NCBI GenBank assembly: GCA_025350285.1
Contig: JANXYE010000018.1
Coordinates: 1 to 14,576 of the forward strand
From: Chloroflexota bacterium
Lineage (GTDB): Bacteria; Chloroflexota; Dehalococcoidia; Tepidiformales; Tepidiformaceae
Direction: 5' to 3'
DNA length: 14,576 nucleotides
The position numbers and the translations under genes were made by a program. The number at the start of each line of letters is the position of its first letter. The first letter of the stretch is position 1. The notes under the pieces are model-generated. The model did not search any database and had not been told where the DNA came from. It saw nothing but the letters and a program-made list of their open reading frames with translations. Shown here in pieces: positions 7,467 to 13,880 of this stretch.

Positions 7467-8425
7467 AGGTCTCCGTCATCGTGCCGGTGAAGGACGACCC
7501 GCCCGTCTTCGCCTGCGTCGAATCGTTGCTCGCCTGCGAGCGAGGGGGGCACGACGTAGAGTTCATCGTGGTCGACAACGGCTCAGGGAGGGAGTTCCGG
7601 GAACGCCTCGGCGGACTCCCGCACGCGGTTACGGTCCTTGATGAGCCCCGTCCTGGCCAGGCCGCCGCCCGCAACGCTGGCATCCGCGCCTCATCTGGGG
7701 AGGTGGTCTTCTTCACCGACGCCGATTGCCGCGTCTCGCCCGGCTGGATCCTGCGCGGTCTGGAAGGGCTCGAAGCGACCGCCGCGGAGTTGCTCCGCGG
7801 GCGCTCCGGCGGTGTCGCCACCACTCCCGCCAGTCGCGCTATCGAAGCCTCGTTTCGCTGGCGCGAAAAGTGGGTCCACGGCCAGCCGGTGAACGTCGAT
7901 ACGAAGAACCTTGCCGTGCGCCGCGCCGTCTTCGAACAGGTGACCTTCAACGAGGCTTCCCTCCGTGCTGAAGATGTCGAGTTTGGACGGATTGCGGCCT
8001 CGCTCGGCTTCCGCTGCCTCTACTGGCCGGAGATGCGCATCGACCACGAGCATGAAGCGCGCCTCGATGTCTATCTGGCGAAAAAGGTCGCCGGCGGCTG
8101 GACCGGCCAGCGTGTCCTGTCGGAGCTAGGAGAGGGGCGCAAACGGCGAGGGCGTGGGGCGGCGTCCCGCCTGCTCCGTCTGCGGCCGGATTGGCTGCGC
8201 ATCCGCCTCATCCGCGGCGCCATCTGGGCCACCGTCCACGCTGGCCCGCCCGTTGCGGCCGCGAGCCGCCTGCTGCCCACGAGCCTCAGCGGCAAGCTCG
8301 TCCGCCTGCTCACACTCCTCGCCCTTTCGCTCGGCAACCTGCTCTACCTCGCCGGATTCCCGCAGCCACGCTTTTCCGCGATCCTCAGCGGGCGCTACCC
8401 CAACCCCAACGAACCGCGCCCGTGA
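7463..8425 (+). CDS. Family 2 glycosyltransferase, third of three tandem paralogues
   Basis: This 320-aa paralogue is closest in motif wording to the first copy: KVSVIVPVKDDPPVF (2-16), VVDNGS with Asp38, DEPRPGQAAARNAG, FFTDADC with Asp86 and Asp88, KNLAVRRAVFEQVTFNEASL, Glu170-Asp171 in AEDVEFG, WPEMRIDHEHE and AKKVAGGW. Its C-terminus is the most hydrophobic of the three (a stretch near LVRLLTLLALSLGNLLYLAGF), consistent with membrane association. The start is GTG 7463, overlapping the previous stop by 4 bp, with GGAGG at 7453-7457 five bases upstream, so it is both coupled and has its own ribosome site. The gene ends 38 bp before the convergent NHL gene. No terminator hairpin is evident in that short gap. 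Confidence 0.9.
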   Translation: MKVSVIVPVKDDPPVFACVESLLACERGGHDVEFIVVDNGSGREFRERLGGLPHAVTVLDEPRPGQAAARNAGIRASSGEVVFFTDADCRVSPGWILRGLEGLEATAAELLRGRSGGVATTPASRAIEASFRWREKWVHGQPVNVDTKNLAVRRAVFEQVTFNEASLRAEDVEFGRIAASLGFRCLYWPEMRIDHEHEARLDVYLAKKVAGGWTGQRVLSELGEGRKRRGRGAASRLLRLRPDWLRIRLIRGAIWATVHAGPPVAAASRLLPTSLSGKLVRLLTLLALSLGNLLYLAGFPQPRFSAILSGRYPNPNEPRP

Positions 8426-8463
8426 GGAAGTAGTCCTACCCACGCCGAGGTCAGCCGCGATGC

Positions 8464-9402
8464 TCACGGGACTCGCCGGATCTTGCAGAGGCTGCGCATC
8501 TCCCGCGGGGGGTCCAGGAGGCGGCCCCGGATGGTGTACGACACTTCCCCCACGTAGATGTCGCCGGCCGAGTCAACGGCGATACCGTGGGGCGCGATGA
8601 AGTGGCCGGGCTCTTCGCCCTCAGCCGGATCGCCAAACCGTGCGAGGAGCTTCCCGGCGGGGCTAAAGACCTCTATCCGATGCCCGTAGCCGGGACAGTC
8701 CTCGACGAGGCCCACGCCGTTCAGTTCGCCAACGTAGATGTTCCCGTCCGGGCCAACGGTCAGGCCGCAGGGCCGGTGGATGTTGTTCCAGACGGCCTGT
8801 AGGCGGCCTTCGGCGTCGAATACCTGGACGCGGTGCGCCTCGCGGTCGGCGACGTAAACGTTGTCGGCGGGGTCGATCGCGATGTTGTGCGGGATCATAA
8901 ATTGGCCCGGGTCGATGCCCGGCTCACCCCAGGAGAGAACGTGCTTGCCGTCTGGCGTGTACTTGTGCACGCGTGCGTTGGCGTAACCGTCGCTGATGAA
9001 GATGTGGCCCGTCTTGTGCGAAACGGCCGCCTGTGTCGGCCGCGAGAATGGCAGCCCGCTCCAGCGCGGAGAAGGCTGATTCGGGCTGCCGATGGTCATC
9101 AGCAGCTCGCCCTCGGGGCTCCACCGGGTGATGGTGCTGGTGCCGTCGTCCGTGGCGTAGATCATGCCGTCCGGGCCGACGAGGATGCCGTGCGCGCGGT
9201 TCGTGAACGTCCCCTTGCCGAACGTCCCTCGGAAGCCGCCATCCCGTTCGAACACCACGATCGGGTTCTCCGGGTTCCGCGTGAGCGCGTAGACGCGGTC
9301 CTGTGCATCGACCGCCACTCCCGGCGTCTCGTGCAGGCTGAGGCCTTCGGGCAGGCGCTCCCAGCGCGGAATGGCTTCGAACGTGAATGTGTCGGCTGGC
9401 AT
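8464..9402 (-). CDS. NHL-repeat six-bladed beta-propeller protein
   Basis: This 312-aa protein is made of repeated blades of the form PHGIAVD...G.IYV. Clear units are TPGVAVDAQDRVYAL, AHGILVGPDGMIYATD, TGHIFISDGYANARVHKY, PHNIAIDPADNVYVADR, CGLTVGPDGNIYVGE and PHGIAVDSAGDIYVGE, giving six blades. Such proteins are often annotated as peptidyl-alpha-hydroxyglycine amidating lyase-like, from fold similarity alone; catalytic activity cannot be inferred. There is no signal peptide at MPADTFTFEAIPRW, so it looks cytosolic, whereas many relatives are secreted. Start ATG 9402 is preceded by AAAGGA at a suitable distance. A TAGAAT hexamer at 9448-9453 (minus strand) is a possible -10. The gene is monocistronic, and its function here is unknown. 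Confidence 0.85.
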   Translation of the reverse strand: MPADTFTFEAIPRWERLPEGLSLHETPGVAVDAQDRVYALTRNPENPIVVFERDGGFRGTFGKGTFTNRAHGILVGPDGMIYATDDGTSTITRWSPEGELLMTIGSPNQPSPRWSGLPFSRPTQAAVSHKTGHIFISDGYANARVHKYTPDGKHVLSWGEPGIDPGQFMIPHNIAIDPADNVYVADREAHRVQVFDAEGRLQAVWNNIHRPCGLTVGPDGNIYVGELNGVGLVEDCPGYGHRIEVFSPAGKLLARFGDPAEGEEPGHFIAPHGIAVDSAGDIYVGEVSYTIRGRLLDPPREMRSLCKIRRVP

Positions 9403-9447
9403 GGCATTTCCTTTCGCGACCTCCGCGTGGCGGAGCGGTAGCTGGCG

Positions 9448-9453
9448 ATTCTA
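9448..9453 (-). promoter_or_regulatory. Possible -10 for the NHL-repeat gene
   Basis: The minus strand reads TAGAAT, about 45 bases before the ATG. No convincing -35 is seen. A CTCCGC-GTG-GCGGAG inverted repeat (9421-9435) lies in the would-be leader, just upstream of the ribosome site. Confidence 0.3.
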
Positions 9454-9536
9454 CGCATCTGTTCGGTTTCTTCGCGGACGCTCGGTCCAGACCTCAATGG
9501 TCGCTACTGAAACCACTCCAGGAATCCACGGGTTGG

Positions 9537-9554
9537 CCCCCTGTGCCCAGGGAG
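9537..9554 (-). terminator. Possible hairpin downstream of the COG2231 glycosylase
   Basis: In the minus-strand transcript CTCCCTG and CAGGGGG pair (7 bp, one G-U) around a GGCA loop, 18 bases after the stop. No U-run follows, so factor-independent termination is uncertain. Confidence 0.3.
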
Positions 9555-9572
9555 GACCCCACGCAACAACGC

Positions 9573-10277
9573 CTACCGCCCAAAGGCGCTCGGGCAAACC
9601 CCGCGCAGCGAGCACCCGCCACAGAGCGGCGCCCGCTTCCGGCAGAGGTGCTTCGCGTGCAGCACCAGCAGCGCGTGGTAGGCCGCCCACGCCTCCGCGT
9701 CGCTCGGCAAGGCCGCTTCGAAGAAGTGCTTCCAGCTTCCGTAGGCCGCGTCCTCGCCCGGCCCGAGCCCGAGTCGGCTGAAGACGCGCTTCGTGTAGGC
9801 ATCCACCACGAACGATGGCTGCTTCGATGCGTAGAGCACGATGCAGTCCGCCGTCTCCGGGCCGATGCCCCATGTCCCGAGGAGCGTGGTCCGGAGTTCG
9901 TCCTTCGGCACGGCAAGCAACTCGCGGAGGCCGCCGTGCGCCCCGGCCAGGTCCAGGAACGCCCGCAGCTTGCGCGCCTTCTGGCGGTACTGCCCGCTCG
10001 GCCGGATGAGCACCTCAAGTTCCTCCGCTGGCAGCCTGTCCATGACGGCGATGCTCATGGCGCCCGCCGCCCGCAACTGATCCAGCGCACGCTCGACGTT
10101 CGTCCAGGCCGTGTTCTGCACCAGGATCGCGCCCACGATAATCTCGAACGGGTCCGCGCCCGGCTGCCACACCCAGCCGCGCCAGCGGTGCATGGCGTCG
10201 AGCTGCGCCAGGACCGCCCGCAGCCGCGCTCCGTCCGGTCCGGGGGCCGGAGCCCCTCCGTCCTCAGCCTTCGACAC
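9573..10277 (-). CDS. Endonuclease III-related DNA glycosylase (COG2231 / MagIII-like, HhH-GPD, 4Fe-4S)
   Basis: This 234-aa base-excision repair protein shows PFEIIVGAILVQNTAWTNVE (43-62) and IRPSGQYRQKARKLRAF (91-107), both characteristic of the COG2231 branch. It then has a helix-hairpin-helix LLGTWGIGPETADCI (132-146) and Asp159 in VVDAYTKR (catalytic Asp). The C-terminal cluster loop is C-x6-C-x2-C-x5-C (Cys212, 219, 222, 228) for a 4Fe-4S cluster. The lysine of classical endonuclease III that follows GVGR is Glu141 here (GIGPET). It should therefore be a monofunctional glycosylase without AP-lyase activity, as in H. pylori MagIII (3-methyladenine), though the substrate is not certain. 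The GTG start lies inside the end of eamA (14-bp overlap), so the two are translationally coupled. No other plausible start exists before Met29. Confidence 0.9.
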   Translation of the reverse strand: MSKAEDGGAPAPGPDGARLRAVLAQLDAMHRWRGWVWQPGADPFEIIVGAILVQNTAWTNVERALDQLRAAGAMSIAVMDRLPAEELEVLIRPSGQYRQKARKLRAFLDLAGAHGGLRELLAVPKDELRTTLLGTWGIGPETADCIVLYASKQPSFVVDAYTKRVFSRLGLGPGEDAAYGSWKHFFEAALPSDAEAWAAYHALLVLHAKHLCRKRAPLCGGCSLRGVCPSAFGR

Positions 10278-11193
10278 GCGTCACCATCCCGCGCCGCCGC
10301 TCCGAGACCACCGTCCTCGCCCCCACCGCGGCGACGATAATCGCCCCGCCAAGCACCGCCCACCACCCCGGCGTTTCGCCCAGGACCGCAAACACCCAAA
10401 CCGGGTTGAGCACCGGCTCCAGCATCCCGATGAGCGACACTTCGAGCGCCGGGATGCGCGCGATGCCGTAGCCGAAGAGCACGTACGCGAGCCCAATCTG
10501 GAGGACGCCCAGGAACAGCAGCCCGCCGATGTCGCGGGCCCCGGGCGTGAAGGAGTCCCCCGAGAGCCGGGCGGCGTTGACGACAAGCAGCGTTACGACG
10601 AGCAGCGCGTTCCCGAGCATCATCGACCGCGGCCGTGTCTCCGTACGGCATTCTGGCCGGCGGAGGAGGATGAGAAAGCTGGCGAAGCAGACCCCGGAAG
10701 CCATCGCCGAGACGTTGCCGGCCGTATCCCGCACCTCCAGCTTGCCCACGAAGAAGAGCGCCATCCCGGTGAACGCGACCGCGATGCAGATCACGTCCGT
10801 GCGAGACGGCCGCTCGGCGAGCACGAAGCGCCCCGCCAACAGCACCCAGATCGGCGCCGTGAACTGGAGGAAGATCGCGTTCGCGGCGGTCGTCAGCTTC
10901 GTCGCAACGACGAACAGGACGAGCGTGAGGGCATAGCTGATGGCCAGCGCCCATTCCAGCCAGCCGGCGCGCCAGGGCTTCGGCGGACGCAGCCCGGTGA
11001 TAAGAGCGATCGTCACGCCTGCGATAAGTGATCGCCACATGGTGAGGCCGAGTGCGTCGAGCGAAACCCACTTGATGAACAGCCCGCCGCTGCTGAAGAG
11101 GATGGCCGCGCCCGTCACCGCGAGGATGCCCTGGCGGTGTTCGGGGAGGCCACGGAACCGGGTGCGCAAAGAATCGCTCGTGGCGAGGGCCAT
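10264..11193 (-). CDS. EamA/DMT-family permease
   Basis: This 309-aa integral membrane protein is made of two EamA repeats with about ten hydrophobic helices. Typical signatures are GAAILFSSGGLFIKW near the start, ANAIFLQFTAPIWVLLAG (repeat 1, helix 4) and LEPVLNPVWVFAVLGETPGW (repeat 2). EamA carriers export or import small metabolites such as amino acids or nucleosides; the substrate cannot be predicted. Start ATG 11193 is chosen because the upstream continuation (to 11358) is Pro/Arg/Cys-rich, not membrane-like, and overlaps the thiolase gene. A promoter ending 6 bases before this ATG also supports it. It overlaps the COG2231 glycosylase gene by 14 bp. This pairing of a permease with a repair enzyme has no obvious functional logic. 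Confidence 0.88.
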   Translation of the reverse strand: MALATSDSLRTRFRGLPEHRQGILAVTGAAILFSSGGLFIKWVSLDALGLTMWRSLIAGVTIALITGLRPPKPWRAGWLEWALAISYALTLVLFVVATKLTTAANAIFLQFTAPIWVLLAGRFVLAERPSRTDVICIAVAFTGMALFFVGKLEVRDTAGNVSAMASGVCFASFLILLRRPECRTETRPRSMMLGNALLVVTLLVVNAARLSGDSFTPGARDIGGLLFLGVLQIGLAYVLFGYGIARIPALEVSLIGMLEPVLNPVWVFAVLGETPGWWAVLGGAIIVAAVGARTVVSERRRGMVTRVEG

Positions 11194-11199
11194 CGGGCC

Positions 11200-11227
11200 A
11201 GCGTAGCGCGATCGGCCCGCCCGGCAA
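11200..11227 (-). promoter_or_regulatory. Promoter of eamA, probably leaderless
   Basis: The minus strand has TTGCCG (11222-11227), 16 bases, TACGCT (11200-11205), 6 bases, then ATG. There is no Shine-Dalgarno. It matches the geometry at rnhB and the first glycosyltransferase. Confidence 0.5.
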
Positions 11228-11278
11228 GCGGCCGGCGGGAACAATCGGCCACACGGACACCAGGACCACCGGGGGTAC

Positions 11279-11315
11279 GCCCTGGCGACCTTGGTGCCTT
11301 CGTGGCCAGCCGTTC
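11279..11315. repeat. Nonamer repeat element A
   Basis: Three 9-mers (GCCCTGGCG, ACCTTGGTG, CCTTCGTGG) are followed by CCAGCCGTTC. It matches element B at 12985-13021 in layout and at most positions of the second and third units and the tail. It lies directly upstream of the thiolase-like gene's -10. Confidence 0.5.
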
Positions 11316-11324
11316 TGCTAGGAT
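11316..11324 (+). promoter_or_regulatory. Extended -10 of the thiolase-like gene
   Basis: TGCTAGGAT fits the extended -10 pattern TGN-TANNNT. Transcription would start near 11331, giving a leader of about 20 bases. No well-spaced -35 is seen, as expected for an extended -10 promoter. Confidence 0.45.
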
Positions 11325-11339
11325 TCGCCGACAACCAAT

Positions 11340-11344
11340 GGAGG
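11340..11344 (+). promoter_or_regulatory. Strong ribosome binding site of the thiolase-like gene
   Basis: GGAGG sits 7 bases before ATG 11352 and fixes this start. Confidence 0.75.
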
Positions 11345-11351
11345 TCCGCCG

Positions 11352-12548
11352 ATGCCAACCGACCGAAGCCGCCGCGCCGCCATCGCCGGGTACACCGAAT
11401 GGGCGCCCCAGCGCCGCTGGCCCGAGCGCATGTTCATGCTCGAAGCGTTTCAGCGCATCACCCGCGAGGCCTGCGACGACGCCGGACTTGACCCCGCCGA
11501 GATCGATGGAGTGCTCTCTACCGGCATCCCTGAGTCGCCGATGTTCGGGCCGGCGGCGATTGTCGAGTACCTCGGCATCACGGCGAACTTCGCCGAAGTA
11601 GTGGACCTCGGTGGTGCGAGCCCGGTGGGGATGATCTGGCGCGCCGTCGCCGCCATCGAAGCGGGCGCCTGCGACGCCTGCATCTGCCTGGCTTCTACCA
11701 TCCCGCAGCCGTCGTCCGGGACCGGCGGCGCCTGGAACCCGTCGCGCTCCTACCTCGGCGCTGATGCCTGGGGTTCGCCTCACGGCCAGTTCGACCTTCC
11801 CTACGGCCTGAACAACCCGAACTCCCACTTCGCTCTCGTCGCGCAGCGCTACATGCACGAATTTGGCGTGCCGCCGGAGGCCCTGGCGAAGGTGGCCGTC
11901 GATCAGCGCACGAACGCGCTCTCGAACCCGAAGGCCGTGTTTCGTCAGCCCATCACCATCGAAGACGTGCTCAACTCGCCGCTGATCGTCGATCCGTTGC
12001 ACCAGCTTGAAATCGTGATGCCCTGTTTCGGCGCATCGGCGGTCCTGGTCACCACCCTGGAGCGCGCCCGCCAACTCAAGCGTCGCCCCGTCGTGCTCAG
12101 CGGGTTCGGTGAGCACGTCACGCACAAATCGACCACCTACGCGCCGACGCTCGTGCAGAGTCCAATCAAGGCCGCCGCTGACCGCGCCTTCCGCATGGCG
12201 GGCGTCGATCGGGACGCTATCGACATGGCCTCGATGTACGACTGCTACACGGTCACGGTGCTCCTCACGATCGAGGGTTCGGGCTTCTGCGGCCCGGGCG
12301 AAGGCGGCCGATTCGTCCAGGAGCACGACCTCACCTTCCGCGGCGATTGGCCCCTGAACACGCATGGTGGCCAGCTCAGCATGGGCCAGGCCGGCATCGC
12401 TGGCGGCATGTCGCACGTCATCGACGCGCTGGAGCAGCTCCAGGGGCGGGCCGGCGAGCGCCAGCTCCAAGGTTGCGAACGTGCCTATGTGACCGGGACG
12501 GGCGGTTTCATGTCCGAGCAGGCCGCGCTCATCCTGGAGGGTGCGTGA
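11352..12548 (+). CDS. Thiolase-fold protein lacking thiolase catalytic residues (SCP2/Ltp2-like)
   Basis: This 398-aa protein follows the SCP-x/thiolase-like fold from IAGYTEW (11-17) to the C-terminal GTGGFMSEQAALIL. The nucleophile-loop cysteine (usual ACASG) is replaced in DLGGASPVG, giving Gly88. The usual HDCF motif is YDCY with Tyr296. The GHP-type histidine region reads GQAG with Gln346. The second cysteine of the CxGGG loop is Gly382. It therefore cannot run the normal Cys-based Claisen reaction. Thiolase homologues with this loss are known, notably the steroid side-chain aldolase Ltp2, which uses tyrosines and needs a DUF35 partner; the next gene here is DUF35 with a TGATG stop-start overlap. 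A retro-aldol or acyl-CoA lyase role is an inference. The substrate is unknown, and no steroid or beta-oxidation genes are visible nearby. The start is fixed by the GGAGG. Confidence 0.85.
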   Translation: MPTDRSRRAAIAGYTEWAPQRRWPERMFMLEAFQRITREACDDAGLDPAEIDGVLSTGIPESPMFGPAAIVEYLGITANFAEVVDLGGASPVGMIWRAVAAIEAGACDACICLASTIPQPSSGTGGAWNPSRSYLGADAWGSPHGQFDLPYGLNNPNSHFALVAQRYMHEFGVPPEALAKVAVDQRTNALSNPKAVFRQPITIEDVLNSPLIVDPLHQLEIVMPCFGASAVLVTTLERARQLKRRPVVLSGFGEHVTHKSTTYAPTLVQSPIKAAADRAFRMAGVDRDAIDMASMYDCYTVTVLLTIEGSGFCGPGEGGRFVQEHDLTFRGDWPLNTHGGQLSMGQAGIAGGMSHVIDALEQLQGRAGERQLQGCERAYVTGTGGFMSEQAALILEGA

Positions 12549-12961
12549 TGGCCGAGGACCTCCCGCCGAAGCCTCTCCCCCGCCCCACGCCCGTGACCAA
12601 GGCCTTCTGGGACGCCGCCCGCGAGCATCGCTTCATCCTCCCGCGGCGGGGCGACGGTTCGTACTTCTGGTATCCCCGCGCGCTCACGCCGGGCGCCCTG
12701 GACGATGATTGGGCGTGGGCGCCCGCCACTGGCCGCGGCGTTGTTTATTCCTACACTATCGATCGGCGGGGCAGCGCCCTGGCGTTCTCGGGCGATGTGC
12801 CCTACGTCATCGCAATCATCGAACTCGAAGAGGGGCCGCACTTTACGACCAATGTCGTCGGCTGCCCGGTCGATGATGTTCGGGTCGGGATGCCAGTCGA
12901 GGCCGTCTTCGACGATGTGGACGCAACGACGACGCTCGTGAAGTTTCGCCCGAGGGCCTGA
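12548..12961 (+). CDS. DUF35 OB-fold protein (acyl-CoA-associated), zinc ribbon degenerate
   Basis: This 137-aa protein keeps the DUF35 layout: N-terminal helix PVTKAFWDAAREHRFIL (15-31), the YPR of the ribbon region, then an OB fold GRGVVYSYTIDR and PYVIAIIELEEG, followed by VGMPVEAVFDDV. DUF35 partners of thiolase-like enzymes bind the CoA part and complete the active-site complex (for example ChsH2 with Ltp2, or archaeal thiolase/HMG-CoA synthase complexes). The usual two CxxC pairs of the rubredoxin-like ribbon are absent (RRGDG and ALTPGA instead). The only cysteine is in VVGCPVDD in the OB part, so no zinc should bind. The ATG overlaps the thiolase-like stop by one base (TGATG), indicating 1:1 coupled translation. 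The upstream open frame lies inside the thiolase gene and is not part of it. Confidence 0.88.
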   Translation: MAEDLPPKPLPRPTPVTKAFWDAAREHRFILPRRGDGSYFWYPRALTPGALDDDWAWAPATGRGVVYSYTIDRRGSALAFSGDVPYVIAIIELEEGPHFTTNVVGCPVDDVRVGMPVEAVFDDVDATTTLVKFRPRA

Positions 12962-12984
12962 GCGCGGTGTTCTCCGCGGAACGT

Positions 12985-13021
12985 GTTTGCGCCGTCTTGG
13001 CGCCCTGGCGGCCAACCGCTC
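12985..13021. repeat. Nonamer repeat element B
   Basis: The 9-mers GTTTGCGCC, GTCTTGGCG and CCCTGGCGG are followed by CCAACCGCTC, parallel to element A at 11279-11315. It lies between the convergent DUF35 and CMD-family genes, and its tail runs into the palindrome at 13018-13033. Confidence 0.5.
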
Positions 13022-13033
13022 CGGCGCCGGAGC
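13018..13033. terminator. Perfect 16-bp palindrome at a convergent junction
   Basis: GCTCCGGCGCCGGAGC is its own reverse complement. It lies two bases after the CMD-family stop on the minus strand and 56 bases after the DUF35 stop, so it could end both transcripts. No T-run is present. Confidence 0.4.
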
Positions 13034-13034
13034 C

Positions 13035-13580
13035 TTAAAGTTCCCAGCCCACGAAGTCCGTCTCCGTTTCAACCTCCATCGCTCCGAGGAAGGCGGCGGT
13101 GGCGAAGTAGAACGCCGCGAGGATGGTGACGCCCACGACGGTCGATGCGTCGAAGTGCTTCGATAGTTCGTCGAACGTTGGCTTTCCCGGGTGATTGGAG
13201 ACGTTCAACGCGTCGGCATAGGCAAACAGGGCCCGTTCCGGCGGTGAGAAGAGCTTGCTCGGGCCCCAATCGCGGAGAGCGTTCGTCTGCTCATCGGTGA
13301 TGCCCGCCTCGCGCCCGATGCGGACATGCTGGTGCCATTCGTATGCGCTGTTCTTCAGGTAGGCGCAGCGCAGGATCACGAGTTCGCGCGTGCGCACATC
13401 CAGGCCGCAGCTCGCCCACAGGGCGTTCCCGCAGCGCAGGTAGCCGCGCAGCACCTCCGGGTTGTTGCCCATGGTGGCGAAGATGTTAGCGGCGCCGGTC
13501 GGGCCGCCCATCGTTTTGTCCCACACGTACTTCAGGGAGTCGGGAAAGGTTTCGCGCGTGGCATTGGCGATGCGGGCCAT
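13035..13580 (-). CDS. Carboxymuconolactone decarboxylase (CMD) family protein
   Basis: This 181-aa all-helical protein has the family signature TRELVILRCAYLKNSAYEWHQH (64-85 region): Glu66, Glu81-Trp82 and His85. The redox CxxC of AhpD-like members is absent: the equivalent of CxxC is NSAYEW, so peroxidase activity like AhpD is not expected. This EWxxH subtype is common near catabolic genes, where it may act as a decarboxylase or lactone-type enzyme, but the substrate is not predictable. Start ATG 13580 is chosen because GGAG lies 7 bases upstream and the family N-terminus follows. An extension to 13775 is Arg/Pro-rich and non-homologous. A TACACT hexamer at 13611-13616 is a possible -10. 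It converges on the DUF35 gene. Confidence 0.87.
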   Translation of the reverse strand: MARIANATRETFPDSLKYVWDKTMGGPTGAANIFATMGNNPEVLRGYLRCGNALWASCGLDVRTRELVILRCAYLKNSAYEWHQHVRIGREAGITDEQTNALRDWGPSKLFSPPERALFAYADALNVSNHPGKPTFDELSKHFDASTVVGVTILAAFYFATAAFLGAMEVETETDFVGWEL

Positions 13581-13610
13581 TGGCGTGCTCCAGTGAGTCA
13601 GGTTCGCGGC

Positions 13611-13616
13611 AGTGTA
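13611..13616 (-). promoter_or_regulatory. Possible -10 of the CMD-family gene
   Basis: The minus strand reads TACACT, with a leader of about 24 bases that contains the GGAG ribosome site. The -35 is unclear. Confidence 0.35.
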
Positions 13617-13774
13617 GCCCACGGGCGGGCGCAAGGCGCGCACCGCGGGGCTCTCCCAGTGCCCGTTCCCGTTCAGATTTTTGCGTGGGTCGGGCGTGGC
13701 ACGGGCGTGAACGAACCGCTCGTTCGCCACTCGCGGCCAGGATAGCCGTCCGCCGACTCGGACCCACGTTGCCA

Positions 13775-13842
13775 ATCCTCGCCGCGACGGATACGGAGCG
13801 GTCTTTGGGGAGCCCGGCGCCGAGCGCCCGGAATCTGTCGAC
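13775..13842. repeat. 68-bp direct repeat, copy 1
   Basis: It starts ATCCTCGCCGCGACGG and ends GGAATCTGTCGAC. It matches copy 2 (13881-13947) except for one C/A, one G/C and one extra G in a G-run. Copy 1 also carries a GGCGC-CGA-GCGCC hairpin (13816-13828) that is weakened in copy 2. Confidence 0.9.
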
Positions 13843-13880
13843 TACTGAAGGCGGCGCGCCTTGAGCGGGGCCGCGTCCCG

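Noticed and set aside
8426..8463. Terminator between the third glycosyltransferase and the NHL gene
   Set aside because: Only a GTAG-TC-CTAC match with a two-base loop is visible, too small to form a stable hairpin.
9421..9460. Possible tRNA fragment near the CTCCGC/GCGGAG hairpin
   Set aside because: No T-loop sequence, anticodon stem or acceptor pairing could be built on either strand.
11194..11358. N-terminal extension of the EamA permease
   Set aside because: It is Cys/Arg/Pro-rich and overlaps the divergent gene's promoter and start. ATG 11193 gives the normal EamA N-terminus.
11115..12470. 451-codon open frame antisense to the thiolase-like gene
   Set aside because: It lies opposite a strongly supported gene, has no recognisable domain, and is explained by GC-rich codon bias leaving the antisense frame open.
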